This document shows, piece after piece, positions 19,285 to 29,979 of a stretch of DNA of 64,000 nucleotides (positions within the stretch are counted from its first letter, which is position 1; each line of letters begins with the position of its first letter). The notes beneath the pieces are model-generated. The model searched no databases. It had not been told where the DNA came from and worked only from the letters and a program-made list of their open reading frames with translations. Both the position numbers and the translations under genes were made by a program. Source of the stretch: Streptomyces bauhiniae (GTDB lineage Bacteria > Actinomycetota > Actinomycetes > Streptomycetales > Streptomycetaceae); contig NZ_SRRT01000003.1 of assembly GCF_004784475.1 (NCBI RefSeq), positions 744,001 through 808,000 on the forward strand, read 5' to 3'.

Positions 19285-20292
19285 CCCCACCCGTGCCCGG
19301 AGGTCCGAGAAACGCCGGTCACCGATGCCGTCCACCTGGCGCAGCTCGTCCACCGAGCGGAAACCGCCGTGCTGGGTGCGGTAGTCGATGATGCGCTGAG
19401 CCAGCACCGGGCCCACACCGGGCAGCGTGTCGAGCTGCTCCACCGTCGCCGTGCCCAGCGAGACCGGAGCCGACGGGCCCCCACCGGCCGGCGCCACCGC
19501 ACCCACCCCCACCGGAGGCGGCGCACCCGACGCCCCCACCACGATCTGCTCCCCGTCCACCAGGAACCGCGCCCGGTTCAGCCCCTCCTCTCGCACCCCC
19601 GGCCGCACTCCCCCGGCAGCCTTCAGCGCATCCGCCACCCGCGACCCAGACGGCAGCCGCCGAACCCCCGGATCACGCACCTTGCCGCTGACATCCACGA
19701 CGATCTGCCCACTGCGAGAAGCGGACACGGAAACACCCCCTGCCTCCCCCGCCCCCTTCACCCGCCCCGGAGCCTCCCGCACCACCTGAGGCGCGCTCAC
19801 ACTCTCCGTACGCCCCGCCCAGAAATGCTGCCCGGCAAGCACAGCGGCTAGCACCAGCACCACCCCGAGCGCCACCACCCCCCGCCGCTCCACCCCGCAC
19901 CGCGCCTGCACCCACATCGGCACCCGGTCCCGCAGCGCGAGCACGACCCGCTCCCGCCGGCCGGGATCACCGAGCCGGCCCTCGCCGGCCAGGGCCCCCG
20001 CACCGTGGGCTCCCGCACCCAAACCCCGCGCACCCACACCCCGCGCCCCAAGAACCCGCGCCCCCCGAACCCCCGCATCCAAACCCCCCGGCGGCCCGCT
20101 CCCCGACTCCCCCGGAGCCTCGCCGAACAACTGCCCGGCCCGTCGCCGCACCTCCTCCCCCGGCACCGGCGCCCGATGCCGGCCCCGCCCCCGCTCGGTG
20201 GGACGCCGGTACCGCATACGGCTGTCGGAGGAAGGCCCCCTGCCGGGACCGCTGGTCGGAGTGGCTGCACGGGTCAGTGATCGAAGTGTCAT
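19279..20292 (-). CDS. comEA: ComEA-family helix-hairpin-helix DNA-binding protein
   Basis: 337 aa from the ATG of MTLRSLTRA. Layout: an Arg/Gly-rich N-terminal cytoplasmic region with a GAR/GAG low-complexity run (about residues 75-100), one membrane span (GVVALGVVLVLAAVLAGQHF, about 155-175), a SLBB domain (IVVDVSGKVRDPGVRRLPSG), and two C-terminal helix-hairpin-helix motifs (ATVEQLDTLPGVGPVLAQRI and VDELRQVDGIGDRRFSDL). ComEA is the DNA receptor that feeds ComEC; the gene overlaps comEC by four bases, as in a standard operon. The long N-terminal region is larger than in Gram-positive model proteins. Confidence 0.92.
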   Translation of the reverse strand: MTLRSLTRAATPTSGPGRGPSSDSRMRYRRPTERGRGRHRAPVPGEEVRRRAGQLFGEAPGESGSGPPGGLDAGVRGARVLGARGVGARGLGAGAHGAGALAGEGRLGDPGRRERVVLALRDRVPMWVQARCGVERRGVVALGVVLVLAAVLAGQHFWAGRTESVSAPQVVREAPGRVKGAGEAGGVSVSASRSGQIVVDVSGKVRDPGVRRLPSGSRVADALKAAGGVRPGVREEGLNRARFLVDGEQIVVGASGAPPPVGVGAVAPAGGGPSAPVSLGTATVEQLDTLPGVGPVLAQRIIDYRTQHGGFRSVDELRQVDGIGDRRFSDLRARVGP

Positions 20293-20411
20293 GACCCGAG
20301 GATGGGACACCTCGCCAGAAAAAGTGGATCTTGGTCAATTACCGTGGAAAAGCCCCCCGTTGTGGATAACTCCGTCACCCTCAGGAGTGAGGGACGGGAG
20401 CGAACGGCACC

Positions 20412-21257
20412 TCAACGCGGCGAAACCACAACCCCCAACAACCCAGGCCCCGTATGCGCCCCGATCACCGCCCCCACCTCACTGACATGCAACTCCGCCA
20501 GCCCAGCCACCCGTTCACGCAACCGTTCCGCCAACACCCCAGCCCGCTCGGGCGCGGACAGATGGTGAACGGCAATGTCCACCTCCGCCCCAGCCGCCCG
20601 CTCCACCACGATCTCCTCCAGCCGCGCGATCGCCTTCGACGCCGTACGCACCTTCTCCAGCAGCTCGATCCGGCCGTTCTCCAGCCGGAGCAGCGGCTTG
20701 ACCGCGAGGGCGGAGCCGAGGAGGGCCTGGGCGGTGCCGATGCGGCCGCCGCGGCGGAGGTAGTCGAGGGTGTCGACGTAGAAGTGGGCGGAGGTGCCCG
20801 CGGCACGCTTCTCCGCGGCCGTCACCGCGTCGTCGACCGTGCCGTCGCCCTCCGCGGCCTCGGCGGCGGACAGCGCGCAGAAGCCGAGGGCCATGGCGAC
20901 CATGCCGGTGTCGACGACCCGGACCGGTACCGGGGCCTCGCGGGCGGCCAGTACGGCCGCGTCGTAGGTGCCGGACAGCTCGGCGGAGAGGTGCAGGGAG
21001 ACGATGCCGTCGGCGCCCGTGTCCGCGACCTCGCGGTAGGTGCGGGCGAATTCCTCGGGGCTGGGGCGGGAGGTGGTGACCGGGCGCCGTTTCTGGAGGG
21101 CCTGGGCCAGGGAGCGGGTGGAGATCTCGGTGCCCTCTTCGAGCGCCCGGTCGCCGAGGACCACGGTCAGCGGCACCGAGGTGATGCCGTGGCGCTCCAT
21201 CAGCCCCGGCGGCAAGTAGGCCGTTGAATCGGTGACGATAGCGACATGGCGGGACAT
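20412..21257 (-). CDS. DegV-family fatty-acid-binding protein
   Basis: A 281-aa two-domain protein. Family motifs are VAIVTDSTAYLP at the start, TSRPSPEEFARTYRE, SLHLSAELSGTYDAA and VVDTGMVAMALGF, and the C-terminal SEVGAVIGAHTGPGLLGVVV. DegV/FakB proteins hold a fatty acid in a closed pocket and can present it to a fatty acid kinase. No FakA gene is seen nearby. It lies upstream of the comEA-comEC pair in the same direction, with a 119-base gap, so cotranscription is possible but not clear. Confidence 0.92.
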   Translation of the reverse strand: MSRHVAIVTDSTAYLPPGLMERHGITSVPLTVVLGDRALEEGTEISTRSLAQALQKRRPVTTSRPSPEEFARTYREVADTGADGIVSLHLSAELSGTYDAAVLAAREAPVPVRVVDTGMVAMALGFCALSAAEAAEGDGTVDDAVTAAEKRAAGTSAHFYVDTLDYLRRGGRIGTAQALLGSALAVKPLLRLENGRIELLEKVRTASKAIARLEEIVVERAAGAEVDIAVHHLSAPERAGVLAERLRERVAGLAELHVSEVGAVIGAHTGPGLLGVVVSPR

Positions 21258-21321
21258 GAGCTGGAGGTTACCTGCCGTAGGTCCGGCACGGCAGTCCAGC
21301 CCCGGAGGAGGGCGCCGGGGG

Positions 21322-22035
21322 TCAGGCGGTGCTCTCCGGGCGGGGCTTCTTCTGCCAGGGGTAGGCGGGCCGGGCGGCGGGCGGGGTGATGGCCTGGGCC
21401 TCCGGTTCCTGGGGCCAGGTCTGGCGGCGGGCGGCGGCCTCGTCGGTGCCGGCCGGGGCCTCGGGCCAGGGGGCGGTGGTCTGGGCCGAGGTGGTGGTCC
21501 AGTGCCGCAGGGCGCCCGCCTCGATGTCGATCTGGGAGCTGAGGGCGTCCAGGTCGTCCTCGGCGAAGCGGCTCGCGCGGTCGCGGGCGGCCCAGCGCAG
21601 GGAGTCGGCTGAGGCGGTGATCCGCTCGGTGCGGGTGCGCAGCTCGGGGAGGCGGGCGGTGAGGGTGGCGCGGTCGGGCTCGGACTCCAGGTGCTTGAGG
21701 ACGACGTCCAGCTCGCGGCCGTGCACGCTGAGGCGCTCGAACAGGCCGAGGGACTCCTTCAGCGAGGCGTCCTCGGCCGGTCCCGCGTACAGGGCGTCCT
21801 GGGTGGCGCGCATCGAGGTGCGCAGGGTGAGCCGGAGCTGGGCGATCTCCCCGGCGGGGCCGGGGCGGGTGAGGGACTTGGCGCGCAGGGTGTGGTCCTC
21901 GACCGTGCGGCGGCCCTGGGCGATGGTGCGGTCCACGCTGCGCTTGGCGGCGCCGACCGCCTTCACCGTGGCGTAGGTGCCGAGGACGACGAGCAGCACG
22001 AAGAGCACGGCGAACACGGTGATCACTGCTTCCAT
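21322..22035 (-). CDS. Membrane-anchored coiled-coil hypothetical protein (237 aa)
   Basis: Opens with one membrane span (AVITVFAVLFVLLVVLGTYA) directly after the initiator, followed by a long, mostly helical charged region (about residues 27-175) rich in Arg, Glu, Leu and Thr. The pattern suggests a coiled coil facing the cytoplasm or the wall. The C-terminal 55 residues are Pro/Ala-rich and disordered, ending YPWQKKPRPESTA. I do not recognise a domain. It is conserved at this position beside leuS and degV in streptomycetes as I recall (SCO2570 region). A GGAGG lies eight bases before the start. Confidence 0.75.
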   Translation of the reverse strand: MEAVITVFAVLFVLLVVLGTYATVKAVGAAKRSVDRTIAQGRRTVEDHTLRAKSLTRPGPAGEIAQLRLTLRTSMRATQDALYAGPAEDASLKESLGLFERLSVHGRELDVVLKHLESEPDRATLTARLPELRTRTERITASADSLRWAARDRASRFAEDDLDALSSQIDIEAGALRHWTTTSAQTTAPWPEAPAGTDEAAARRQTWPQEPEAQAITPPAARPAYPWQKKPRPESTA

Positions 22036-22092
22036 GACGCGTTCCTCCTCCGGGCGCGGCCGCGAGCCGCCTCGCTCTACACGGTAAACGCA

Positions 22093-22135
22093 ACGGGCAG
22101 GCCACGGGTTCCATCGGAACCCGGAACCTGCCCGT
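22093..22135 (-). terminator. Terminator after leuS
   Basis: A two-part stem: outer arms 22093-22101 and 22127-22135, inner arms 22105-22112 and 22116-22123 around a three-base loop. On the minus strand it is followed by TGCGTTTACC. Confidence 0.65.
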
Positions 22136-22222
22136 AGGGGATCACCCCGACACTCGCCCCGGCACCCGTCCCGGCACCCGACGCACCGGCCGCACATCAG
22201 CCACCCGGCCGAGGAAAACCCC

Positions 22223-25120
<2,898 letters not shown>

Positions 25121-25175
25121 GATCCTCAAAGCTCCATCGATCGTCTCTGCCCGCGGAAATCTGCCCGCGGAAACG

Positions 25176-25199
25176 AAAAAGCCCCTCACACAGGAGGGG
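25176..25199 (-). terminator. Rho-independent attenuator in the leuS leader
   Basis: Perfect six-base arms CCCCTC and GAGGGG (25194-25199 and 25182-25187) with a six-base loop are followed on the minus strand by C and five Ts. It stands between the leader peptide stop and the leuS start, 55 bases before the latter. Confidence 0.8.
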
Positions 25200-25247
25200 A
25201 CGCCGCGCCGATGCCGACCGTCCGGTGCGACCGGTGGTCGGTACTGA

Positions 25248-25286
25248 TCAGCGCGGCTCGCTAAGCAGAAGGCGTACAGCACGCAT
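25248..25286 (-). CDS. leuS leader peptide with three consecutive leucines ([12 protein letters not shown])
   Basis: A 12-codon frame on the minus strand, ATG at 25286, TGA at 25250-25248. Codons six to eight are CTT CTG CTT, all leucine, and CTT is rare in such GC-rich genomes. Its stop lies about 49 bases before the attenuator hairpin. Slow decoding at the leucine run during shortage of charged tRNA-Leu would be expected to favour an antiterminator and allow leuS transcription. The arrangement is seen in the sequence; the mechanism is inferred from amino-acid operon attenuation. No ribosome binding site is visible, so the message may be leaderless. Confidence 0.72.
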   Translation of the reverse strand: MRAVRLLLSEPR

Positions 25287-25287
25287 G

Positions 25288-25315
25288 GCGCTAGGGTACC
25301 GCAGCCCTTGAGCAA
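25288..25315 (-). promoter_or_regulatory. Putative leuS promoter
   Basis: TTGCTC (25310-25315) and TAGCGC (25288-25293) with 16 bases between; TACCCT (25293-25298) is an alternative -10. Either puts the transcript start at or next to the leader peptide ATG. Confidence 0.45.
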
Positions 25316-25536
25316 GCCGCGACGCGCTTGCGTATGCAGGTGAGACATGTCCGTACGGCCGCCAGATCTGAATCCGGGTCAAGGATTACTTCGCGTAACA
25401 GTCACTAAGGGACGACGCCGCAGGTGATTCGTCCTTTGATAACAACGCAATAACTCAAACCTCGTACTGATCGGTATGGCTCCACCTAGAGTTCGGCAGC
25501 GGGACCGCCTTCCCGAAACTGCTCGGAGTTGCCCCC

Positions 25537-26730
25537 ATGAACCCTCGTCGTAGTAACAGCTCGCTCCCCAAGCCCGGCCGGTCGGCCTATGGGGTGGCGT
25601 CCGCTGTCGTCCTGCTGCTCATACCGGTGGTCGTGCTGGTGGGAGGCAGTCAGTTCCAAGAGTTCCTGAACTTCGGCGCGGGCGTGCTGTCCCTCGTCTC
25701 GCTGAGCTGTTCGGTCATCTGGGGCCTGGTCGCCCAGGACCGGGTGCTGCTCAACACGCGCCAGCGGATCATCGGCCAGGCGGTGCACCGGACGACGGCG
25801 GTCGGCTCGATCGCGTTCCTGCTGCTGCACATCACCACCAAGATCGCGCTGGACCACACCCAGCTCATCGCGGCCCTCATCCCCTTCTCCCTCGGCGTCA
25901 CCGGCAGCGGCGGTCTGATCGGCCTGGGCTCCCTGGCGGGCCTGCTGATGGTCTTCGTCGGCGTCACCGGCGCCCTGCGCAGCAACTTCGCCACCCCGGC
26001 CCCCGTGGCCGCCCGCTGGCGCGCGATGCACATGCTGGCCTACCCGGCGTGGTGCGCGGCCCTGGTGCACGGGCTGTACGCCGGCCGCCAGGCCAAACCC
26101 ATCTTCGTGATCCTCTACGGCCTCTCCCTGCTCGGCGTGATGGCCGGCCTGGCCCTGCGCGCCGCCCCCCGCCCGGTCAAGCGCCGGATCGCCGACCGCC
26201 TGGTCGGCCTCTTCGGCGGCGGCGAGCCCTCCGACCTGGACCGCCTGGAGGCGAGCCGGAGCCGCCGCAACGAGCCGGGCTTCGACAACCGCCGCGAACC
26301 CCGCCGCGCCCCCGAGGCCCCGTCCGGCCCGCTGTACCAGTCCCCGGCCGCCCCCGCCCCGGACCCCGGCTTCGCCGCCGCCTACCGCACCGCGGGCGCA
26401 CCGGGCACCCCCCGGCAGACGGTGAACACCGCCGGTCCCGCGTCGAGCTGGCCGGTGCCGTCCCCGCCCCCGGTCGGCGAGGCCCCGCCCTCCTCCTACG
26501 ACCCGATGCAGGACACCGGATACAACATCCCCGCCTATGGCAATCCGGGCACCCCCGGATACGGCGGAAGTGATGTGTACAACACCGGTGAGACGAACGC
26601 CCGCTACGGGACGTACAACTCCTCCGACACGTTCAACAGCGGTCCCGCCTCTGAAGCGACCCCCGGCGCCGGATACGACGCGCCGGGTTCGGGCGAACCC
26701 TGGAACACGCCTTCCGGAGGCCATAGGTGA
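25537..26730 (+). CDS. Ferric-reductase-like di-haem membrane protein
   Basis: 397 aa. Six hydrophobic spans fill about residues 15-215. Span three carries VHRTTAVGSIAFLLLH (histidines 14 apart) and span five MHMLAYPAWCAALVH (13 apart), the double-His pattern of the ferric reductase/NADPH-oxidase transmembrane domain that binds two b haems. The C-terminal 180 residues are cytosolic, Pro/Gly/Arg-rich at first and Tyr/Gly/Asn-rich at the end (YNIPAYGNPGTPGYGG), and look disordered. The stop overlaps the GTG of the NuoF-like gene by four bases, so the two are coupled and probably form one electron-transfer unit. Confidence 0.85.
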   Translation: MNPRRSNSSLPKPGRSAYGVASAVVLLLIPVVVLVGGSQFQEFLNFGAGVLSLVSLSCSVIWGLVAQDRVLLNTRQRIIGQAVHRTTAVGSIAFLLLHITTKIALDHTQLIAALIPFSLGVTGSGGLIGLGSLAGLLMVFVGVTGALRSNFATPAPVAARWRAMHMLAYPAWCAALVHGLYAGRQAKPIFVILYGLSLLGVMAGLALRAAPRPVKRRIADRLVGLFGGGEPSDLDRLEASRSRRNEPGFDNRREPRRAPEAPSGPLYQSPAAPAPDPGFAAAYRTAGAPGTPRQTVNTAGPASSWPVPSPPPVGEAPPSSYDPMQDTGYNIPAYGNPGTPGYGGSDVYNTGETNARYGTYNSSDTFNSGPASEATPGAGYDAPGSGEPWNTPSGGHR

Positions 26731-28337
26731 ACGAGGCCCTTCCCGACGTCCCCGAGGTCCGCGTGGTCGGACTTCCCCAGCTCACGTCGGGTTTCGACCT
26801 TGTGGAACGGCTCGACCTGCCCATGCATCTCAAGGTGCACGGGCCGCTCGAGCCGCTCGGCGGTGAGCAGCTCGCGCAGCTCGCCGAGAAGATCCATCTC
26901 AAGGGGCGCGGCGGCGCGGGCTTCCCCTTCCACAAGAAACTCCGCTCGGTCGCCGAGTCGGCGATCAAGAAGGGCGTACGCCCGGTCGTCGTCGTCAACG
27001 GCAGCGAGGACGAGCCGGCCTGCCGCAAGGACACGGTGCTGATCAACCGGGCCCCGCACCTCATCCTGGACGGCGCGCTGCTGTGCGCCGAGGCGATGGG
27101 CGCGCGCACGCTGGTGATCGGCGTGACCCGCGAGTCCACCCAGCGCTCGATGGAGGCGGCCCTCGCCGAGCGCGGCCTGAGCAACTCGCGCCGCTCGGCC
27201 CTGCGCGCCTGGGTGCAGCGCAACCCGGTCCGCATGGTCACCGGCGCCGCCGCCTCCCTGATCCGCTCGGTGGACGGCGGCCCGGCGATCCCGCCCGGCC
27301 GGAAGATCAGCGCCTCGCAGAGCGGCGTCGGCGGGGTCCCCACCCTGCTCTCCAACGCCGAGACCTTCGCCCAACTGGCCATCGCCGCCCGCATCGGCCC
27401 CGAGCGCTACGGCAACACCGGTCTGTACGACGAGCCGGGCACGGTGATGCTGACGGTGTCCGGCGCGGTCGCCCGCCCGATGGTGATCGAGGCGCCCACG
27501 GGTGTGCCGCTGCGCTACATCCTGCAGCTCGCCGGTGCCCCGCCGGTGCCGCAGGGCGTGCTGACCGGCGGCTACCACGGCAAGTGGATCGACGCGGCGA
27601 CGGTGAACGAGGCGGTCGTCTCCCGCAACTCGCTGGACGCGGTGGGCGGTGCGCTGGGCGCGGGCGCGATCCTGCCGATCAGTCAGGAGACGTGCCCGCT
27701 GGGCGAGTCGCTGCGGGTGGCGCAGTGGCTGGCCGACGAGAGCGCCGGGCAGTGCGGCCCGTGCTACCTCGGGCTGCCCGCCGCCGCGCGGGGCATGGAG
27801 GACATCATCAACGGCGGCGGGCCGGCCGCGCTGGAGGCGCTGAAGCAGGTCGCCAAGAACGTGAAGCGGCGCGGGGCGTGTTCGCACCCGGACGGCTCGG
27901 CGATGTTCCTGGAGTCGACCATCAAGGCGTTCACGGACGACCTGGCCGCCCATGTCCTGGGCAACGGCTGCGGCCGCCCCGTGGAGGGCGTGCTGCCGCT
28001 GTTCGAGGACGGCAAGCTGCCCGCCGGCATCACGGGCGGCGCGGCGCCGGAGGAGTCCGGGGGCAGCCGCCAGAAGATCTACGTGGACTGGACGCTGTGC
28101 CGGGGCCACGGGCTCTGCGCGGACATCCTTCCGGAGGTCTTCGAGCTGGGCGCGGACGGCTTCCCGACCGTCGCCCAGGCCCAGGTCCCGCGCTACGCGG
28201 AGGCGAAGGCGCTGCGCGCGGTACGCCGCTGCCCGGCGCTCGCCCTGCGCATCGAGGAGGACACCCGCGGCCAGGCGCCCGCCCGGAACCTCCCGGTGGT
28301 CTCCCAGGGCCGCGGACGGCGCGCACTGGGCCGCTGA
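26727..28337 (+). CDS. NuoF-like flavoprotein with C-terminal ferredoxin domain
   Basis: 536 aa. Residues 40-330 resemble the FMN/NAD-binding part of complex I subunit NuoF: the glycine-rich RGGAGFPFHKK (61-71) and NGSEDEPACRKD (91-102). An SLBB-like part follows near 255, then an Fe-S helical domain with ESAGQCGPCYLG. There the first expected cysteine is Ala340, leaving Cys343, Cys346 and Cys385. Residues about 445-515 form a small ferredoxin (CRGHGLC, then RRCPALAL). The chain suggests NAD(P)H-FMN-FeS-ferredoxin electron flow to the coupled haem membrane protein. It is not part of a complex I operon, and its physiological substrate is unknown. Confidence 0.87.
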   Translation: MNEALPDVPEVRVVGLPQLTSGFDLVERLDLPMHLKVHGPLEPLGGEQLAQLAEKIHLKGRGGAGFPFHKKLRSVAESAIKKGVRPVVVVNGSEDEPACRKDTVLINRAPHLILDGALLCAEAMGARTLVIGVTRESTQRSMEAALAERGLSNSRRSALRAWVQRNPVRMVTGAAASLIRSVDGGPAIPPGRKISASQSGVGGVPTLLSNAETFAQLAIAARIGPERYGNTGLYDEPGTVMLTVSGAVARPMVIEAPTGVPLRYILQLAGAPPVPQGVLTGGYHGKWIDAATVNEAVVSRNSLDAVGGALGAGAILPISQETCPLGESLRVAQWLADESAGQCGPCYLGLPAAARGMEDIINGGGPAALEALKQVAKNVKRRGACSHPDGSAMFLESTIKAFTDDLAAHVLGNGCGRPVEGVLPLFEDGKLPAGITGGAAPEESGGSRQKIYVDWTLCRGHGLCADILPEVFELGADGFPTVAQAQVPRYAEAKALRAVRRCPALALRIEEDTRGQAPARNLPVVSQGRGRRALGR

Positions 28338-28354
28338 CCCCGCTGCCAACACGG

Positions 28355-28389
28355 CGAAGGCGGACCGTCTTTACGACGGTCCGCCTTCG
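28355..28389. terminator. Bidirectional terminator between the NuoF-like gene and tRNA-Ala
   Basis: Perfect 15-base arms (28355-28369 and 28375-28389) with loop TTTAC, followed on plus by ATTTCT and on minus by GTGTTGG. It serves the plus-strand operon and the minus-strand tRNA. Confidence 0.85.
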
Positions 28390-28396
28390 ATTTCTG

Positions 28397-28469
28397 TGGA
28401 GCTAAGGAGAATTGAACTCCTGACCTCCTGCATGCCATGCAGGCGCTCTACCAACTGAGCTATAGCCCC
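28397..28469 (-). tRNA. tRNA-Ala (anticodon GGC), copy 1
   Basis: 73 bases folding into a full cloverleaf. Acceptor GGGGCTA pairs with TAGCTCC, discriminator A; D-arm GCTC/GAGC; anticodon stem CCTGC/GCAGG around loop ATGGCAT, giving anticodon GGC (alanine, reads GCC/GCU); T-arm AGGAG/CTCCT with TTCAATT. CCA is not encoded. Identical to the copy at 29131-29203. Confidence 0.97.
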
Positions 28470-28509
28470 TTGTTGTTTTCCGCCCGGTTTCCCCGGCGGC
28501 GATGCCAAC

Positions 28510-28538
28510 ATTACACGGACCCCGGGGTGGAACACCAA
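28510..28538 (-). promoter_or_regulatory. Putative promoter of tRNA-Ala copy 1
   Basis: TTGGTG (28533-28538) and TGTAAT (28510-28515) with exactly 17 bases between, about 40 bases before the tRNA 5' end. Confidence 0.6.
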
Positions 28539-28574
28539 ATCGGTTCCGCTATGTCCGTTATGCCGCGCTGCCGG

Positions 28575-28808
28575 TTATGCGGTGACGAAGGAGTAGAACC
28601 GCTTGAGCGTGCAGTGCTCCTCCAGCAGCCGGCCGTAGATCGGCTCCCCCTCGAGTTCGCGGTACGTCTCGATGGGGTCGCCTTTTATGATCAGCGCCCG
28701 TGCGCATTCCTCGCACCAGTACTGGTAGTCGGGGTTGATCGGCTCCATGTCACGGACGATCGGGGTGCCGCTCCCGCACCAGTCGCACTTCCGCCTGTGT
28801 GCACCCAT
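28575..28808 (-). CDS. Small zinc-ribbon protein (77 aa)
   Basis: Opens MGAHRRKCDWCGSGTPIVRD; the CDWC pair (residues 8 and 11) and a second WCEECA pair (about 32 and 35) make a four-cysteine zinc ribbon. The rest is acidic and aromatic, with RELEGEPIYGRLLEEHCTL and a short FYSFVTA end. No catalytic motif is visible. It lies between the two tRNA-Ala genes on the same strand, with its own promoter region upstream. I recall similar orphan zinc-ribbon proteins at this position in Streptomyces; function is unknown. Confidence 0.8.
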   Translation of the reverse strand: MGAHRRKCDWCGSGTPIVRDMEPINPDYQYWCEECARALIIKGDPIETYRELEGEPIYGRLLEEHCTLKRFYSFVTA

Positions 28809-29058
28809 CGCTCAGCTCCGGCTGTGGCCGCAGGCCACGTGCGCGGAACCTCCAAGGATGCGCGCAGGCATCGCCACTCCCTCCCGTCGGGCCGAGCCCC
28901 CTTCCGGCCGTCTGATTCTGCCACGGCCGGGCCTGCACGGTCAGCGACGCCTCAGTACCGGTCCGGACACGGTCGCCCCCGGACGAAGACCGTTCGCAGA
29001 GGTATACGACCATGGAACGCGATCGACTCAAGCGAGCGGCTGACGCGGGGGAGATGCA
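28809..29058. other. Gene-free interval between the zinc-ribbon gene and tRNA-Ala copy 2
   Basis: I see no convincing frame here on either strand: candidate frames have no ribosome binding site and random composition. It probably holds the promoter of the zinc-ribbon gene at its left end. The terminator at 29059 closes it. Confidence 0.5.
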
Positions 29059-29091
29059 GAAGATCCCGCCCCTCGAAGGGACGGGATCTTC
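29059..29091 (-). terminator. Terminator downstream of tRNA-Ala copy 2
   Basis: Ten-base arms GAAGATCCCG (29059-29068) and CGGGATCTTC (29082-29091) with a 13-base loop, 40 bases past the tRNA 3' end. Confidence 0.65.
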
Positions 29092-29130
29092 ATCACCGAT
29101 CTCTGATCACTCACCAGGAGTGCCGATCTG

Positions 29131-29203
29131 TGGAGCTAAGGAGAATTGAACTCCTGACCTCCTGCATGCCATGCAGGCGCTCTACCAACTGAGCTATAGC
29201 CCC
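29131..29203 (-). tRNA. tRNA-Ala (anticodon GGC), copy 2
   Basis: All 73 bases match the copy at 28397-28469, including the anticodon GGC and lack of encoded CCA. The flanks differ from the first copy within a few bases, so the identity is confined to the gene. Confidence 0.97.
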
Positions 29204-29237
29204 TCGCGTTCCTCCCGCTCCGCGGGCCGAACAAGAA

Positions 29238-29267
29238 GAACTTTAGCCTGTGACCTGCCGGAAAGTG
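29238..29267 (-). promoter_or_regulatory. Putative promoter of tRNA-Ala copy 2
   Basis: TTCACT (29262-29267) and TAAAGT (29238-29243), 18 bases apart, about 35 bases before the tRNA. Confidence 0.45.
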
Positions 29268-29310
29268 AAATCCGGGTCCCGGGCCCCCGACCAGGGGGCT
29301 TCGGCGCGGC

Positions 29311-29979
29311 TCAGTCGTCGTCGCCGAGGACCGGCTCGGGCAGGGTGCCCGCGTTGTGCTCCAGCAGCCGCCAGCCGCGGGCGCCCTCGCCGAGCACCGA
29401 CCAGCAGCAGTTGGTCAGGCCGCCGAGGCTCTCCCAGTGGTGCGACTCCAGGCCGAGCAGCCGGCCGATGGTCGTACGGATGGTGCCGCCGTGGCTGACC
29501 ACCACCAGGGTGCCGTCCTCGGGGAGCTTCTCCGTGTGCCGCAGCACCACGGGGGCGGCCCGGTCGGCGACCTCGGTCTCCAGCTCGCCACCGCCGCGCC
29601 GGACCGGCTCGCCGCGCTTCCAGGCGGCGTAGTCGTCGCCGAACCTGGCGATGATCTCCTCGTGCGTCAGGCCCTGCCAGACGCCCGCGTAGGTCTCCCG
29701 CAGCGCCTCGTCGCGGACGACGTCGAGGCCGGTGAGGGCGGCCAGCTCGTCGGCGGTGTCCGAGGCGCGCTTGAGGTCCGAGGCGATGATCGCGTCCGGG
29801 CGCAGCGAGGCGAGCTGCCGGGCGGCCCGGCGGGCCTGGGCGACGCCGGTCGCGGTCAGCTCGACGTCCGTGGTGCCCTGGAAGCGGCGTTCGACGTTCC
29901 ACGCGGTCTGGCCGTGCCGCCACAGGATGATCCGGCGGCCCCGGCCCGGGCGGTCGGTCACCTCACCGGTGGCGCTCAT
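29311..29979 (-). CDS. Histidine phosphatase family protein (phosphoglycerate-mutase-like)
   Basis: 222 aa. The catalytic RHG motif appears in IILWRHGQTAWNVE; arginines and ETYAGVWQGLTHEE supply the family's pocket; the second histidine is in LVVVSHGGTIRTT. The protein belongs to the branched histidine phosphatase superfamily (PhoE/CobC/GpmB type); the true substrate cannot be read from sequence. Its ATG overlaps the rsfS stop (ATGA), so it is the last gene of the nadD-lytR-rsfS operon, a fixed arrangement in streptomycetes. Confidence 0.92.
   Translation of the reverse strand: MSATGEVTDRPGRGRRIILWRHGQTAWNVERRFQGTTDVELTATGVAQARRAARQLASLRPDAIIASDLKRASDTADELAALTGLDVVRDEALRETYAGVWQGLTHEEIIARFGDDYAAWKRGEPVRRGGGELETEVADRAAPVVLRHTEKLPEDGTLVVVSHGGTIRTTIGRLLGLESHHWESLGGLTNCCWSVLGEGARGWRLLEHNAGTLPEPVLGDDD

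Noticed and set aside
25140..25290. T-box riboswitch upstream of leuS
   Set aside because: No T-box core sequence or specifier stem is seen; the leader peptide with a leucine run and simple terminator explains the region better.
28809..29043. Possible small genes between the zinc-ribbon gene and the second tRNA
   Set aside because: Frames on both strands lack ribosome binding sites and look random.
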